DNA of 64,000 bases from Anaerolentibacter hominis (GCF_032380675.1 NZ_JAWDIX010000001.1:1488001-1552000); one strand, 5' to 3'. Numbered from the stretch's first letter, positions 51,072 through 60,301 are shown. Numbers and translations: made by a program. The notes: generated from the sequence alone by a model not told the origin.

Positions 51072-51863
51072 CTATTCCTGTTCCGCCGCTTTGGCGTGGA
51101 CGACAAACAGATCCCGGACTGCCTTATATTCACCCAGCCCCTTGATCACGCAATCCACCTCGTAACCGGCCTTTATCAACTGATTTTTCCAGGAATCTTC
51201 CTCTTCTCCTGCCATATCGTTTCTGGCATGATCTCCGGCCGCCACCATAAATGGATAGAGAACCACCTTCCGTGCGCCATAATTATTCACCTGAGACATC
51301 ACATCAGAAAGTCCCGGAAAGCTCTCTACCGTTCCCACAAAAACATTCTGATATCCCAGGCTCCGGAACATATATTCCAGTTCACAGTAAGCAGCATTGG
51401 CAAAATGCCCGGTGCCGTGTCCCATAAATACCACAGCGGTATTCCCATCCCGCTGCTCCGGGATTTCTTCCATCAGGCTCTTAGCCGCTTTTCTAAAGTC
51501 CTCCGTGGAGGTCAGGAGCGGCTTACCATAAGAAATTCTCACAAACGCTCCTTCATAGGGTTTCAGCGCCGCTCTCATCTTATCGTACTCGATTCCGTTC
51601 ATCACATGGGTCGGCTGCACGGTCAGCAGACTATATCCGGCCTTCACTATTTTTTCTGCCGCCTGTGTTACGTTATCAACTTCCAGCCCGTCTCTGCTTT
51701 TTAACTTATTAATTACCATCTGGCTGGTGTATGCACGGAAAAACCCGCAGCCCTCAAAGGCCCCGGCGATCTCTTTTTCAATTGCTCCGATTGATTTTTC
51801 TCTGGTATCCTGATAGCTGGTTCCGAAGCTTACCACCAGGACGGCTTTCTTATTCTCCTGCAC
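51072..51863 (-). CDS. cbiK: sirohydrochlorin cobaltochelatase (CbiK)
   Basis: CbiK inserts Co2+ into sirohydrochlorin, the first committed step of the cobalt-early pathway. The 263-residue product has VVSFGTSYQDTREKSI at the N-terminus and the metal-binding histidines in QPTHVMNGIEYDK and FMGHGTGHFANAAY. No signal peptide is seen, so it is cytosolic. The start is GTG at 51863 with AAGGAAAA upstream. It is the first gene after the riboswitch. Confidence 0.95.
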   Translation of the reverse strand: MQENKKAVLVVSFGTSYQDTREKSIGAIEKEIAGAFEGCGFFRAYTSQMVINKLKSRDGLEVDNVTQAAEKIVKAGYSLLTVQPTHVMNGIEYDKMRAALKPYEGAFVRISYGKPLLTSTEDFRKAAKSLMEEIPEQRDGNTAVVFMGHGTGHFANAAYCELEYMFRSLGYQNVFVGTVESFPGLSDVMSQVNNYGARKVVLYPFMVAAGDHARNDMAGEEEDSWKNQLIKAGYEVDCVIKGLGEYKAVRDLFVVHAKAAEQE

Positions 51864-51925
51864 AGTGATTTTCCTTTCTGTTTCAGAATAAAGAATCCCT
51901 CTTGTAGGATTCCCCGCTGTGATTA

Positions 51926-51957
51926 CAAAACGCCCGGTCCATGCCGGACCGGGCGCT
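51926..51957 (-). terminator. riboswitch-controlled terminator before cbiK
   Basis: On the minus strand CGCCCGGTCC pairs with GGACCGGGCG, followed by TTTTG. It lies between the cobalamin aptamer and cbiK, so it is the likely expression platform that stops transcription when cobalamin is bound. Confidence 0.88.
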
Positions 51958-52074
51958 TCACAGTACGTAATGACAGACGGATGCCTGTAAATTCACCGGC
52001 TCTTACGCCGGCTTCCGTCAATCCTTATGTAATGATACATAACGCTAAACTCCGGTGATCCGCAGAGTCAACGA

Positions 52075-52246
52075 AAAATACAGGCAAGTATTCTGGCTTA
52101 TAGCTCATTGTAATAAACCGCCTTCCCGGAGAAGTCACCCCAGTGGCATCTGGTTTTTACCAGCTAAATACAGCAACGGCCTTGCGCGGGATTCACACCC
52201 GTCTTCCTTTTATACACATGCCGTAAGGCATGGGAACCTATATTTT
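52075..52246 (-). ncRNA. cobalamin riboswitch aptamer
   Basis: On the minus strand the conserved pieces appear in order: AAAATATAGG (5' arm of P1), GGAAGACGGGTGTGAATCCC, CCGTTGCTGT, the B12 box GCCACTGGGGTGACTTCTCC followed by GGGAAGGC, and AAGCCAGAATACTTGCCTG closing with CCTGTATTTT (3' arm of P1). These are signatures of the cobalamin riboswitch class. It controls the 18-gene cobalamin operon. The upstream promoter is weak by eye (TATAAA near 52258-52263 and no clear -35). Confidence 0.95.
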
Positions 52247-52268
52247 GTATACCGTTTATAATTGTGCT

Positions 52269-53753
52269 TTATTTATGATACAGCTTCTTGGTCTGATATT
52301 TTGGTTCACAGGTTAAATTAATGCCCAGTTTGCGGAAGGTAGACTCGTCCACCTGGGAAAGAATAACCGATGAATGTGCCTCGCAGCCCCGCAGTTTGGG
52401 AAGCTGCTTTAACGCCAGCTCCGCAGTGGGATTGGTGGCCGCACAGATGGAAAGTGCAATCAGAATTTCATCTGTGTGAAGTCTCGGGTTATGATTGCCC
52501 AGATGTTTGAGCTTCAGATTCTGAATCGGTTCAATAACAATCGGAGAAATCAGCGGAATACCGTGCTGAATCCCGCCCAGTGCCTTTAACGCATTTAAAA
52601 GTACGGCTGCGCTGGCTCCAAGCAGAGATGAAGTCTTGCCGGTAATTATCTCACCGTTTTCCAGCTGGAGCGCAGCTGCCGGCATGCCGGTCGCTTCCGC
52701 CCGCTTTAACGCCGGTTCCACCACCGCCCTGTCCGTTGTAGTCACTCCGGCCTGGTTCATCAGAAGCTCTTCTTTATAGACAGATTCCTCATCCAGCCTG
52801 CCCAGGCGATGATCGCACAGCGTATGATAATATCTTCTGATAATCTCCTGTCTGGATGCTTCCTCACATACTTCATTGTCGATAATACAATTGCCTACCA
52901 TATTAACCCCCATATCCGTAGGTGACTTATACGGACTTTTTCCTGCAATCTTCTCAAATATTGCGTTCAGAACCGGGAAAACTTCCACATCCCGGTTGTA
53001 ATTGATCGCCGTCGTACCATAAGCCTCCAGATGAAAGGGGTCAATCATATTCACGTCATTCAAATCAGCTGTGGCTGCCTCATAAGCAAGGTTGACCGGA
53101 TGTTTTAAAGGCAGATTCCAGATAGGAAACGTCTCAAACTTGGCATATCCGGCCTTTACCCCATGGTGATATTCATGATACAGCTGGGACAGACAGGTCG
53201 CCATCTTCCCGCTGCCCGGTCCAGGCGCCGTCACCACCACCAGGGGCCTCGATGTCTCTACGTATTCATTCTTTCCAAAGCCTTCGTCGCTTACGATATG
53301 GGAAATGTTGGAGGGATAACCTTCGATTGTATAATGCATAAATACCTTAACCCCCAGATTGGTGAGCCGCTTTTTAAAGTTGTCCACCACCAGCTGCCCG
53401 GAATACTGGGTGATCACCACACTCCCTACATAAAGGCCGATCCCCCGGAATGCATCAATCAGCCGGAGAACATCGGCATCATAGGTTATCCCGATATCTC
53501 CGCGCACCTTGCTTTTTTCAATGTCCGACGCATTGATTACAATTACAATTTCCACCTCATCGGCCAGATTTAAAAGCATCTTCATCTTACTGTCCGGCAT
53601 GAAGCCGGGCAGTACACGGGAAGCGTGGAAATCGTCAAAGAGCTTTCCTCCCATCTCCAGATAAAGCTTGTTGTCAAACTGCGCAATCCGTTCCGCTATA
53701 TGCCTGGACTGTGTCTCCAGATATTTATCATTGTCAAATCCCAAGGCTTTCAT
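52269..53753 (-). CDS. DUF1846 family protein
   Basis: The 494-residue protein belongs to the DUF1846 family, a conserved group of unknown function in Firmicutes. Recognisable stretches are IGITYDADVLRLIDAFRGIG, VVTAPGPGSGKMATCLSQLYHEY and ERAEAT-like segments. The GPGSGKMATCLSQ run looks like a P-loop (GxGSGK), but whether it binds ATP is not established. No signal peptide or membrane helix. The gene has its own promoter and lies just before the cobalamin riboswitch; it is not clearly part of that operon. Confidence 0.88.
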   Translation of the reverse strand: MKALGFDNDKYLETQSRHIAERIAQFDNKLYLEMGGKLFDDFHASRVLPGFMPDSKMKMLLNLADEVEIVIVINASDIEKSKVRGDIGITYDADVLRLIDAFRGIGLYVGSVVITQYSGQLVVDNFKKRLTNLGVKVFMHYTIEGYPSNISHIVSDEGFGKNEYVETSRPLVVVTAPGPGSGKMATCLSQLYHEYHHGVKAGYAKFETFPIWNLPLKHPVNLAYEAATADLNDVNMIDPFHLEAYGTTAINYNRDVEVFPVLNAIFEKIAGKSPYKSPTDMGVNMVGNCIIDNEVCEEASRQEIIRRYYHTLCDHRLGRLDEESVYKEELLMNQAGVTTTDRAVVEPALKRAEATGMPAAALQLENGEIITGKTSSLLGASAAVLLNALKALGGIQHGIPLISPIVIEPIQNLKLKHLGNHNPRLHTDEILIALSICAATNPTAELALKQLPKLRGCEAHSSVILSQVDESTFRKLGINLTCEPKYQTKKLYHK

Positions 53754-53842
53754 CTTCTACCCTCACTTATTGTATATCATGCTCTTATACCGCAGCTGCC
53801 CAGTATAAGCATTTCTAATTCAGTAAAATTCATAACAAAAAT

Positions 53843-53871
53843 ATTATAGTCAATAAACATATTTTTTACAA
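53843..53871 (-). promoter_or_regulatory. promoter of the DUF1846 gene
   Basis: On the minus strand TTGTAA (53871-53866) and a perfect TATAAT (53848-53843) are 17 bases apart, about 90 bases before the start codon. Confidence 0.75.
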
Positions 53872-53919
53872 TTGTTTCTGTGCTGATTTCCCAAGAAATT
53901 TGTCGGACCGCAGTTTTGC

Positions 53920-54255
53920 CTAGTCAATCACCTTCACCCTGCAGTACAATTTTGATCCTCCCACTTTCACCGTTATGACCGTGTGCCCCTTCCTGACCGC
54001 CTTAATCCGTCCGCTGCGGTTTACCCTGGCCACTTTGAAATCACCGGAGGTAAATGTGGCCCTTTTGTTCAGCTTCAGCACTTTAAGACGAAAGGTCTCC
54101 CCCACCCGCAGAGTGACGCTGTTGGTATTTAACCTGGGGAAATATCCCTGCGTGACAGGCTTGACCGCAAAAAATTTGGACTGTACCGTGCAGACGATCA
54201 GGAATGCAAGGAACAGTCCAATTATGACGAGGGAACACTTCTTCTCAGAACGCAT
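53920..54255 (-). CDS. small exported protein with one bacterial Ig-like (BIG2) domain
   Basis: The 111-residue protein has an N-terminal hydrophobic helix (about 9-27) that can be a signal anchor, a short linker and a single BIG2-like beta-sandwich (about 42-111, with VTLRVGETFRLKV, SGRIKAVRKGHTVITVKVGG). BIG2 domains usually occur in long adhesins as repeats; a single free-standing domain is less usual. It is probably membrane-tethered on the outside. Function unknown. It lies alone between the aryl-acid operon and the DUF1846 gene. Confidence 0.72.
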   Translation of the reverse strand: MRSEKKCSLVIIGLFLAFLIVCTVQSKFFAVKPVTQGYFPRLNTNSVTLRVGETFRLKVLKLNKRATFTSGDFKVARVNRSGRIKAVRKGHTVITVKVGGSKLYCRVKVID

Positions 54256-54295
54256 CGGTCTCCTCTGGTAATTCAGTCATTATTATTTTATGCAG

Positions 54296-54718
54296 TCAGT
54301 CCACCAAATATGTCTCGGTATCTGTCATGACGTGATAGCCGGCCTGGCTGAGCATACGGGAAGCCTCTGAAATATCGGTTACTTTCAGCACCATGGCCGC
54401 GTCCGACACATTGGTAACCAGGGCATACAGATACTCGATGTTATCGCCTGAGAGTACTTTCAGCATATCGCTTAAACTGCCGATCTTATGAGGCACCCGC
54501 ACACAGACTACATCGGTCAGCATGACAGAGAGGCCCTCGTTTTTCAGCACGGCTTTTGCATCGTCCGGCTTATCTACAATCATACGCACCAGGCCGTAAT
54601 CGGAAGAATCGGCCAGACTGAGGGAAACGATGTTAATCCCATTCTCCTTCAGAACTTCCGTCACCTTCTCCAGACGTCCTGCTCGGTTTTCTAAAAATAC
54701 GGAAACTTGTTTTGCCAT
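54296..54718 (-). CDS. double ACT-domain protein
   Basis: The 140-residue protein consists of two ACT domains (about 1-70 and 71-140; VSVFLENRAGRLEKVTEVLKE, then VPHKIGSLSDMLKVLS). ACT domains bind amino acids. A similar protein (56056) lies in the same operon, and both are next to phenylacetate-CoA ligase and indolepyruvate oxidoreductase genes. It may sense aromatic amino acids or bind the enzymes; this is inference. It has its own ribosome site (AAGGAT). Confidence 0.88.
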   Translation of the reverse strand: MAKQVSVFLENRAGRLEKVTEVLKENGINIVSLSLADSSDYGLVRMIVDKPDDAKAVLKNEGLSVMLTDVVCVRVPHKIGSLSDMLKVLSGDNIEYLYALVTNVSDAAMVLKVTDISEASRMLSQAGYHVMTDTETYLVD

Positions 54719-54736
54719 ATGAATCCCTATCCTTTC

Positions 54737-56035
54737 CTATACCAGCTTTCGGTTGTCGATTACTCGTTTTGCCTTGCCTTCGCTTCTGGCCAGCGTCTTC
54801 GGCTCCACCAACTTCACCTTCACAGCCAGACCCAGGGCACTCTGCAGCACAGAGGCAATCTTTCTCGTCAGGTTCTCCAGCTCACGGATCTCATCGGAGA
54901 AGAACCGCTCCTCCACCTCAACCTGCACTTCCAGTGTATCCAGATTGTTGATACGGTCTACGGTCAGCAGATAGTTCGGGCTGGTTTCTCCTATTTCCAG
55001 AAGAGCAGCTTCTACCTGGGACGGGAACACATTCACACCGCGGATAATCAGCATGTCATCGGTCCGTCCGGTAAAGCGGGAAATCCGTGCAAGGGTTCTT
55101 CCGCACTCGCATTTATCGTATGTAATGCTGGTCAGATCCTTGGTCCGGTACCGGAACAGAGGCAGGGCCTCCTTCGTCACCGTTGTAAATACCAGCTCGC
55201 CCGTCTCTCCAGGCCCAATCGGCTTTAACGTTTCAGGATTGATGATCTCTGGAATAAAATGATCTTCGTATACGTGCAGACCGTTGTGATACTGACAGTC
55301 CGCCGCTACGCCAGGTCCCATAATCTCGCTTAAGCCATAAATATCAAACGCGTTGATATGAAGCCGTCGCTCGATTTCCCTGCGCATGTTTTCTGTCCAG
55401 GGCTCTGCACCGCAGAAAGCTGCTTTTAATTTGATCTGATCAATACGACCTGAATCCTCCAGTGCTTCTGTCAGATACATCAAATAGGACGGCGTACAGG
55501 CAATAGCCGTCACGCCGAAATCAATCATCATATTCAGCTGTTTCTTCGTATTGCCGGAAGAAAGGGGAACTACAGTCGCCCCCAGATTTTCCGCACCGTA
55601 ATGGGCTCCAAGCCCTCCGGTGAACAGTCCGTAACCATAGGATACCTGAACCTTGTCATTTTTGCCGATGCCGCCCATGCTGAATACCCGGGCCACACAT
55701 TCCGCCCAGATCTCAATGTCTTTTCTGGTATAAGCTACAACGGTAGGCTTTCCGGTCGTACCGGAGGAAGCATGCACACGCACCACCTCAGAGTCCGGCA
55801 CTGCCAGCAGACCGAAGGGATAATTATCTCTTAAATCATCCTTCGTGGTAAACGGAAGCTTGTCCAGGTCCTCGATTCCTCTGATATCCCCGGGCTCCAG
55901 ACCCAGCTGCTGCATTTTTTTGCGGTAAAATTCCACACTGTGATAGACGCGGTTTACCATTTTAACAAGCCGGCTGCTCTGTAAATGTGTGATCTCGTCC
56001 CGGCTCATGCACTCTTTTGTTTCGTTCCAAATCAT
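54737..56035 (-). CDS. paaK: phenylacetate-CoA ligase family enzyme, first copy
   Basis: The 432-residue protein is an AMP-forming ligase of the PaaK family, which activates arylacetates to CoA thioesters. It has the AMP-binding signature VRVHASSGTTGKPTVVAYT (about 85-103), FDIYGLSEIMGPGVA, and FRYRTKDLTS with TDDMLIIRGVNVFPSQVE at the C-terminus. The ATG at 56035 has AGGAGC upstream. Between two ACT-domain genes and downstream of iorAB. The acid used (phenyl-, hydroxyphenyl- or indoleacetate) is unknown. Confidence 0.92.
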   Translation of the reverse strand: MIWNETKECMSRDEITHLQSSRLVKMVNRVYHSVEFYRKKMQQLGLEPGDIRGIEDLDKLPFTTKDDLRDNYPFGLLAVPDSEVVRVHASSGTTGKPTVVAYTRKDIEIWAECVARVFSMGGIGKNDKVQVSYGYGLFTGGLGAHYGAENLGATVVPLSSGNTKKQLNMMIDFGVTAIACTPSYLMYLTEALEDSGRIDQIKLKAAFCGAEPWTENMRREIERRLHINAFDIYGLSEIMGPGVAADCQYHNGLHVYEDHFIPEIINPETLKPIGPGETGELVFTTVTKEALPLFRYRTKDLTSITYDKCECGRTLARISRFTGRTDDMLIIRGVNVFPSQVEAALLEIGETSPNYLLTVDRINNLDTLEVQVEVEERFFSDEIRELENLTRKIASVLQSALGLAVKVKLVEPKTLARSEGKAKRVIDNRKLV

Positions 56036-56055
56036 CGTTTGCTCCTGCCCTTCCC

Positions 56056-56472
56056 TCAATTTATACAGTCGATAACCTTGACCTGATTCTGTTTCAGAAT
56101 TTCCTCTGCTTCCTGCATCTTATCCACATTGATGACCATGAGAGGCTCATCCTTTTTGCGAAGCACAAAGGAATAGATATAATTTACATTGATGGAGGCA
56201 TCGGCCAGAATCTGCAGGACACGGTCCAGATCCCCCGGTTGATCCATCAGTTCTACGGAAATCACTTCAGAAGTGGTGACGGAATATCCCTTCCCGCGCA
56301 AAATCTGTTTCGCCTCATCCGCCTTGTCCAGAACAAGCCGCAGAATCGAATACTCCGGCGAATCAAAGGTGGAGATTGCACGGATATTAATGGTATTCTC
56401 CTTTAAAATGTGCGTTACTCTGGCCAGACTTCCCGGCTCATTTTCCACAATGACAGAAAGCTGCTTTAACAT
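56056..56472 (-). CDS. double ACT-domain protein, second copy
   Basis: The 138-residue protein has two ACT domains (LSVIVENEPGSLARVTHILK and LMDQPGDLDRVLQILAD). It resembles the 54296 protein in length and layout and is a paralogue. It sits between iorB and paaK. Proteins of this type are often encoded with PaaK and IOR in anaerobes; a ligand-binding regulatory role is likely but untested. Confidence 0.88.
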   Translation of the reverse strand: MLKQLSVIVENEPGSLARVTHILKENTINIRAISTFDSPEYSILRLVLDKADEAKQILRGKGYSVTTSEVISVELMDQPGDLDRVLQILADASINVNYIYSFVLRKKDEPLMVINVDKMQEAEEILKQNQVKVIDCIN

Positions 56473-56486
56473 AGTACCACTCCTTC

Positions 56487-57059
56487 CTACTGCATATTGT
56501 AGCCGGCTTCAAATGCTTTTTTATTGATCTCTATCGTTTTCTTCGGAACGGTATTCTCAATGACCTTAATCCAGTCTTCCCTGGAAAAATCCATATGTCT
56601 GGCAGCCATACCCAGAACGATAATATTAAATACCCTGGAGTTGCCCAGTTTCTTTGCTTCGCTCATAGCATCCACTACCATAACGTTATATTTATCAGAC
56701 AATCCCTCAATAATATTCTCAGGGTACTCCGCCGCGCCGATGACAACCGGCATCGGATCAATACGCTGATCATTTACGATCAGATTGCCGCCCTTTTTGA
56801 GAAAATGTGCGTAACGCAGCGCCTCCAGCCGCTCGAATGCAATTAATACATCCGCCTGGCCTTCCTCCACGATCGGTTCCGTCACTTTATCCCCATAGCG
56901 GACAAATGTTACCACGCTGCCGCCCCTCTGAGCCATTCCATGTACCTCGGAAAGCTTTACATCAAAACCTGCCTGCAATGTAATACCGCCTAAAATACGG
57001 CTGGTAAGCAGCGTTCCCTGGCCGCCCACGCCTACAATCATAATGTTTTTCGTTACCAT
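56487..57059 (-). CDS. iorB: indolepyruvate:ferredoxin oxidoreductase beta subunit
   Basis: IorB is the gamma-type catalytic partner of IorA in the oxygen-sensitive 2-oxoacid oxidoreductase. The 190-residue product has IMIVGVGGQGTLLTSRILGG (about 6-25) and the LSEVHGMAQRGGSVVTFVR motif (about 36-54), which are family signatures. It directly follows iorA by 13 bases with a GGAGG site. Confidence 0.95.
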   Translation of the reverse strand: MVTKNIMIVGVGGQGTLLTSRILGGITLQAGFDVKLSEVHGMAQRGGSVVTFVRYGDKVTEPIVEEGQADVLIAFERLEALRYAHFLKKGGNLIVNDQRIDPMPVVIGAAEYPENIIEGLSDKYNVMVVDAMSEAKKLGNSRVFNIIVLGMAARHMDFSREDWIKVIENTVPKKTIEINKKAFEAGYNMQ

Positions 57060-57072
57060 ATCCCGCTACCTC

Positions 57073-58824
57073 CTATACTGTCACTTTGGTGATGGCCCCA
57101 AATTTACACAGGGACATACAAAGTCCGCATCCGTTGCACATTGTGTCGTTGATTACAATTGTACCGTCTGCATTTTTCGTCAGTGCCGGACATCCAGGCT
57201 GCATACAGGCGTTGCATTTCTTACATTTATCAGGCACCGCCAAACACTGTTCGGTCACCGGTGCTTTATTCAAAAGGACACATGGTGACTGGGCGATAAT
57301 TACAGAAATCTCGTCTCTTGCCACTTCTTCTTTGATCACCTGAGTCAGTTTTTCCACGTCAAACGCGTCCACCCTGGTCACATGTTCGATGCCGATTCCG
57401 TGACAGAACTTCACGAAATCAATCGCATTGGTCGGCTCGCCTTTCAGCGTCTTTCCGGTAGCCGCATGATCCTGATGGCCGGTCATAGCCGTCGTGGAGT
57501 TATCCAGTATCATAACGGTTCCGGTTCCCTTGTTGTATACCATATTCATCAGAGAGTTAACCCCGGTATGCATAAAGGTGGAATCGCCGATTACAGCCAC
57601 CCAGTTCTTTATGTATTCCGGTCCCTTTGCTTTTTCCATTCCGTGAAGGGAGCTGATGCTGGCGCCCATGCAGATAACGGAATCAATGACATTTAACGGC
57701 GCAACCGCACCTAATGTATAACAGCCGATATCCCCGGCCGCGTGAATTTTCAATTTCTTTAATACGGAGAAGATGCTTCTGTGAGGACATCCCGGACAGA
57801 GAATAGGCGGTCTCACCGGTGCTTTGGCCGGCTCTTCCAGATCCAGATTCTCTTTTAAAATGCCCTTGCGCAGCATATTGGCGCTGTACTCGCCTACAAC
57901 TGTGAAAATTTCTTTGCCGATCGCCGGAATCCCCCAGGATTTCACCTGCTCTTCGATCACCGGGTCCAGCTCCTCCACTATATAGAGAGTCTCCACCTTA
58001 GACGCAAATTCCTCAATCAGCTTTCTGGGGAGAGGATTCACCATGCCCAGCTTCAGGACAGATGCTTGCGGAAGGGCTTCTTTTACGTACTGATAAGGAA
58101 TACCGGAGGTGATGACACCAATCTTAGTATCTCCCATCTCCACACGGTTGATAGGGAACTCACAGCCATCCTTCATCATTTGCTCTGTGCGGGCCACTAC
58201 AACCGGATGGCGCAGCTTGGCGTTGCCCGGCATCATAACATTTTTCTGGGGATTTCTCACATATGGCTTATCCTCCGGCTCCACTCTCTCCTCCAAAGCA
58301 ACCATTCCCTGGGAGTGGGATAATCTGGTGGTAAGACGCACGATAACCGGGGTGTCATAGGTCTCGCTCATATCAAAGGCAAATTTCATGAAATCCTTTG
58401 CTTCCTGGCTGTCAGAAGGCTCCAGAACCGGAACATGCGCCGCTCTGGCCACACTTCTGGTATCCTGCTCATTCTGAGAGCTGTAAAGACCCGGATCATC
58501 CGCCACAACCGCTACCAGCCCGCCGTTTACACCCATATAGGACGCGGTATAAAGAGGGTCTGCCGCAACGTTAAGCCCCACATGCTTCATGGACGCCATC
58601 GCACGCACTCCGCTGATGGAAGCACCGATTGCGGCCTCCATTGCCACTTTCTCATTGGGTGACCATTCTGCATATATCTCATCGTACTGTACAATATTTT
58701 CACTGATTTCCGTACTCGGCGTGCCCGGGTATGCGGCTGAAACCTTTACACCGGCTTCGTACGCTCCTCTTGCCACAGCGGCATTGCCAAGCATTATTTT
58801 TTTCTCTGCCACGGTTCTCTTCAT
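57073..58824 (-). CDS. iorA: indolepyruvate:ferredoxin oxidoreductase alpha subunit
   Basis: IorA carries the thiamine diphosphate site and two ferredoxin-type clusters, and it interconverts arylpyruvates and arylacetyl-CoA with ferredoxin. The 583-residue product has AYPGTPSTEISENI (N-domain), GDIGCYTLGAVAPLN and GDSTFMHTGVNSLMN (thiamine diphosphate region). The C-terminus has CKKCNACMQPGCP and CNGCGLCMSLCK, two [4Fe-4S] sites. The ATG lies directly after AAAGG, and a GTG three codons later is also possible. Confidence 0.95.
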   Translation of the reverse strand: MKRTVAEKKIMLGNAAVARGAYEAGVKVSAAYPGTPSTEISENIVQYDEIYAEWSPNEKVAMEAAIGASISGVRAMASMKHVGLNVAADPLYTASYMGVNGGLVAVVADDPGLYSSQNEQDTRSVARAAHVPVLEPSDSQEAKDFMKFAFDMSETYDTPVIVRLTTRLSHSQGMVALEERVEPEDKPYVRNPQKNVMMPGNAKLRHPVVVARTEQMMKDGCEFPINRVEMGDTKIGVITSGIPYQYVKEALPQASVLKLGMVNPLPRKLIEEFASKVETLYIVEELDPVIEEQVKSWGIPAIGKEIFTVVGEYSANMLRKGILKENLDLEEPAKAPVRPPILCPGCPHRSIFSVLKKLKIHAAGDIGCYTLGAVAPLNVIDSVICMGASISSLHGMEKAKGPEYIKNWVAVIGDSTFMHTGVNSLMNMVYNKGTGTVMILDNSTTAMTGHQDHAATGKTLKGEPTNAIDFVKFCHGIGIEHVTRVDAFDVEKLTQVIKEEVARDEISVIIAQSPCVLLNKAPVTEQCLAVPDKCKKCNACMQPGCPALTKNADGTIVINDTMCNGCGLCMSLCKFGAITKVTV

Positions 58825-58882
58825 CCTTTCTTTTCATTTGCATATCATAAGTATGCCATAAGGGGGTTCTATTTTCAACAGA

Positions 58883-60187
58883 CTAAATTTTTCTCAGATC
58901 GGTCACACGCTTTGCTTTTCCCTCAAACCGCTGCAGTGTTCCGGGTGCCACCAGCTTAATTCCCGCGTCCAGTCCCAGAATCGTCTTTAACTGGGCTCTT
59001 ATTTTCTTTTCCAGATTTTCCATTTTTCCGTAGGAGTCCAGAATTGCCTCATCCTTTAATTCCACGCTGATCTTCATCGTGTCCAGATGGTTGATCCGAT
59101 CCACCACGATTTCATAGTGGGGAGCAATCTCTTCTATCTTTAACAGTACTTCCTCAATCTGCGTCGGGAACACATTGACCCCGCGGATGATCAGCATGTC
59201 ATCGGAACGGCCGGAGAGATTTTCCATTCTGCAGGTCGTTCTGCCGCAGCTGCAGGGTTCATAGAACAGACGGGTCAGATCCTTTGTCCGATAGCGGATC
59301 AGAGGGAGTGCCTCCTTGCCGAGGCAGGTGATAACCAGCTCGCCCAGCTCCCCTTCCGGAAGGACTTCACCGGTCTTAGGATCGATCACCTCCGGGATAA
59401 ACCAGTCCTCGTTCACATGCATACCGCACAGCTCGGAACATTCGCCGGACACACCCGGTCCGCACAGTTCACTCATACCGTAATTCTGTGTGCAGTTAAA
59501 GTCTTCGCCCCAGATTTTCTTCATCTCCGCGCGCATGGACTCGGTCATTCCCTCGCCGCCGAACAGGCCTGTCTTAACCTTTAAGTCTTTGGCCGGATCG
59601 ATTCCCATCGACCGGGCCACCTCGCCGATATGTAGCGCATAGGACGGTGTCGCCACCAAAAGAGTGGTTCCCATATCCTGCATAAACATAATCTGCTTTT
59701 TCGTATTTCCCGAGGATGTCGGCATCACCGCCGCGCCGATATTCTCCAGGCCTGCGTGAAGCCCCAGCGCACCGGTAAACATACCGTAGCCAAAGGCAAT
59801 CTGCACCACATCGTCCGGCATGGCGCCGCCCATACACGCGATCCGGGATACATTGTTAATCCACATATTCAGATCGTTTCTGGTATAGCCCACAACCGTG
59901 GGTTTTCCGGTGGTACCGGAAGAAGCATGGATTCGAACCAGTTCATCCTTCTGTACGGCAAAAAGCCCCATGGGATAGTGATCACGAAAATCCGATTTAT
60001 TGGTAAATGGTAATTTCTGCAGGTCCTTCAAAGACCGGATGTCCGACGGCTTTACACCTGCTTCATCCATTTTCCTGCGGTAGGGCTCTACCTTCTCATA
60101 AATATAAGCTGTTGTTTCCTTCAGTTTTTTCAGCTGAATCGCTTCAATTTCACTTCGAGACAACGTTTCTTCTTTTGCCCAGATCAT
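58883..60187 (-). CDS. paaK: phenylacetate-CoA ligase family enzyme, second copy
   Basis: The 434-residue protein is a PaaK paralogue of the one at 54737. It has VRIHASSGTTGKPTVVGYT (AMP-binding) and NYGMSELCGPGV, and the C-terminal SDDMLIIRGVNVFPTQIE. Zinc-like Cys residues appear in EPCSCGRTTCRM, as in the paralogue (CECGRTLA). The ATG at 60187 has GGAGG eight bases upstream. It is the first gene of the aryl-acid operon, behind a strong promoter. Confidence 0.92.
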   Translation of the reverse strand: MIWAKEETLSRSEIEAIQLKKLKETTAYIYEKVEPYRRKMDEAGVKPSDIRSLKDLQKLPFTNKSDFRDHYPMGLFAVQKDELVRIHASSGTTGKPTVVGYTRNDLNMWINNVSRIACMGGAMPDDVVQIAFGYGMFTGALGLHAGLENIGAAVMPTSSGNTKKQIMFMQDMGTTLLVATPSYALHIGEVARSMGIDPAKDLKVKTGLFGGEGMTESMRAEMKKIWGEDFNCTQNYGMSELCGPGVSGECSELCGMHVNEDWFIPEVIDPKTGEVLPEGELGELVITCLGKEALPLIRYRTKDLTRLFYEPCSCGRTTCRMENLSGRSDDMLIIRGVNVFPTQIEEVLLKIEEIAPHYEIVVDRINHLDTMKISVELKDEAILDSYGKMENLEKKIRAQLKTILGLDAGIKLVAPGTLQRFEGKAKRVTDLRKI

Positions 60188-60254
60188 ACTCTTTTCCTCC
60201 AAAATCCTGTCATTCGGTCAGATTGTTTCGATTTTACGCAAAACATATCAGCGC

Positions 60255-60268
60255 TTTAACGCATTAAA
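60255..60268 (-). promoter_or_regulatory. palindrome at the start of the aryl-acid operon
   Basis: TTTAA-CGCA-TTAAA is a perfect inverted repeat located near the expected transcription start (about 5-15 bases after the -10 box). It could be an operator. No regulator is identified. Confidence 0.35.
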
Positions 60269-60272
60269 TACC

Positions 60273-60301
60273 ATGATAATCATTTCCATACTATTTGTCA
60301 A
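60273..60301 (-). promoter_or_regulatory. promoter of the aryl-acid operon
   Basis: On the minus strand a perfect TTGACA (60301-60296) and TATCAT (60278-60273) are 17 bases apart, about 85 bases before the paaK start. Confidence 0.8.

Noticed and set aside
52055..52261. Forward frame of 68 residues
   Set aside because: It lies entirely over the cobalamin riboswitch on the opposite strand, whose conserved boxes explain the sequence.
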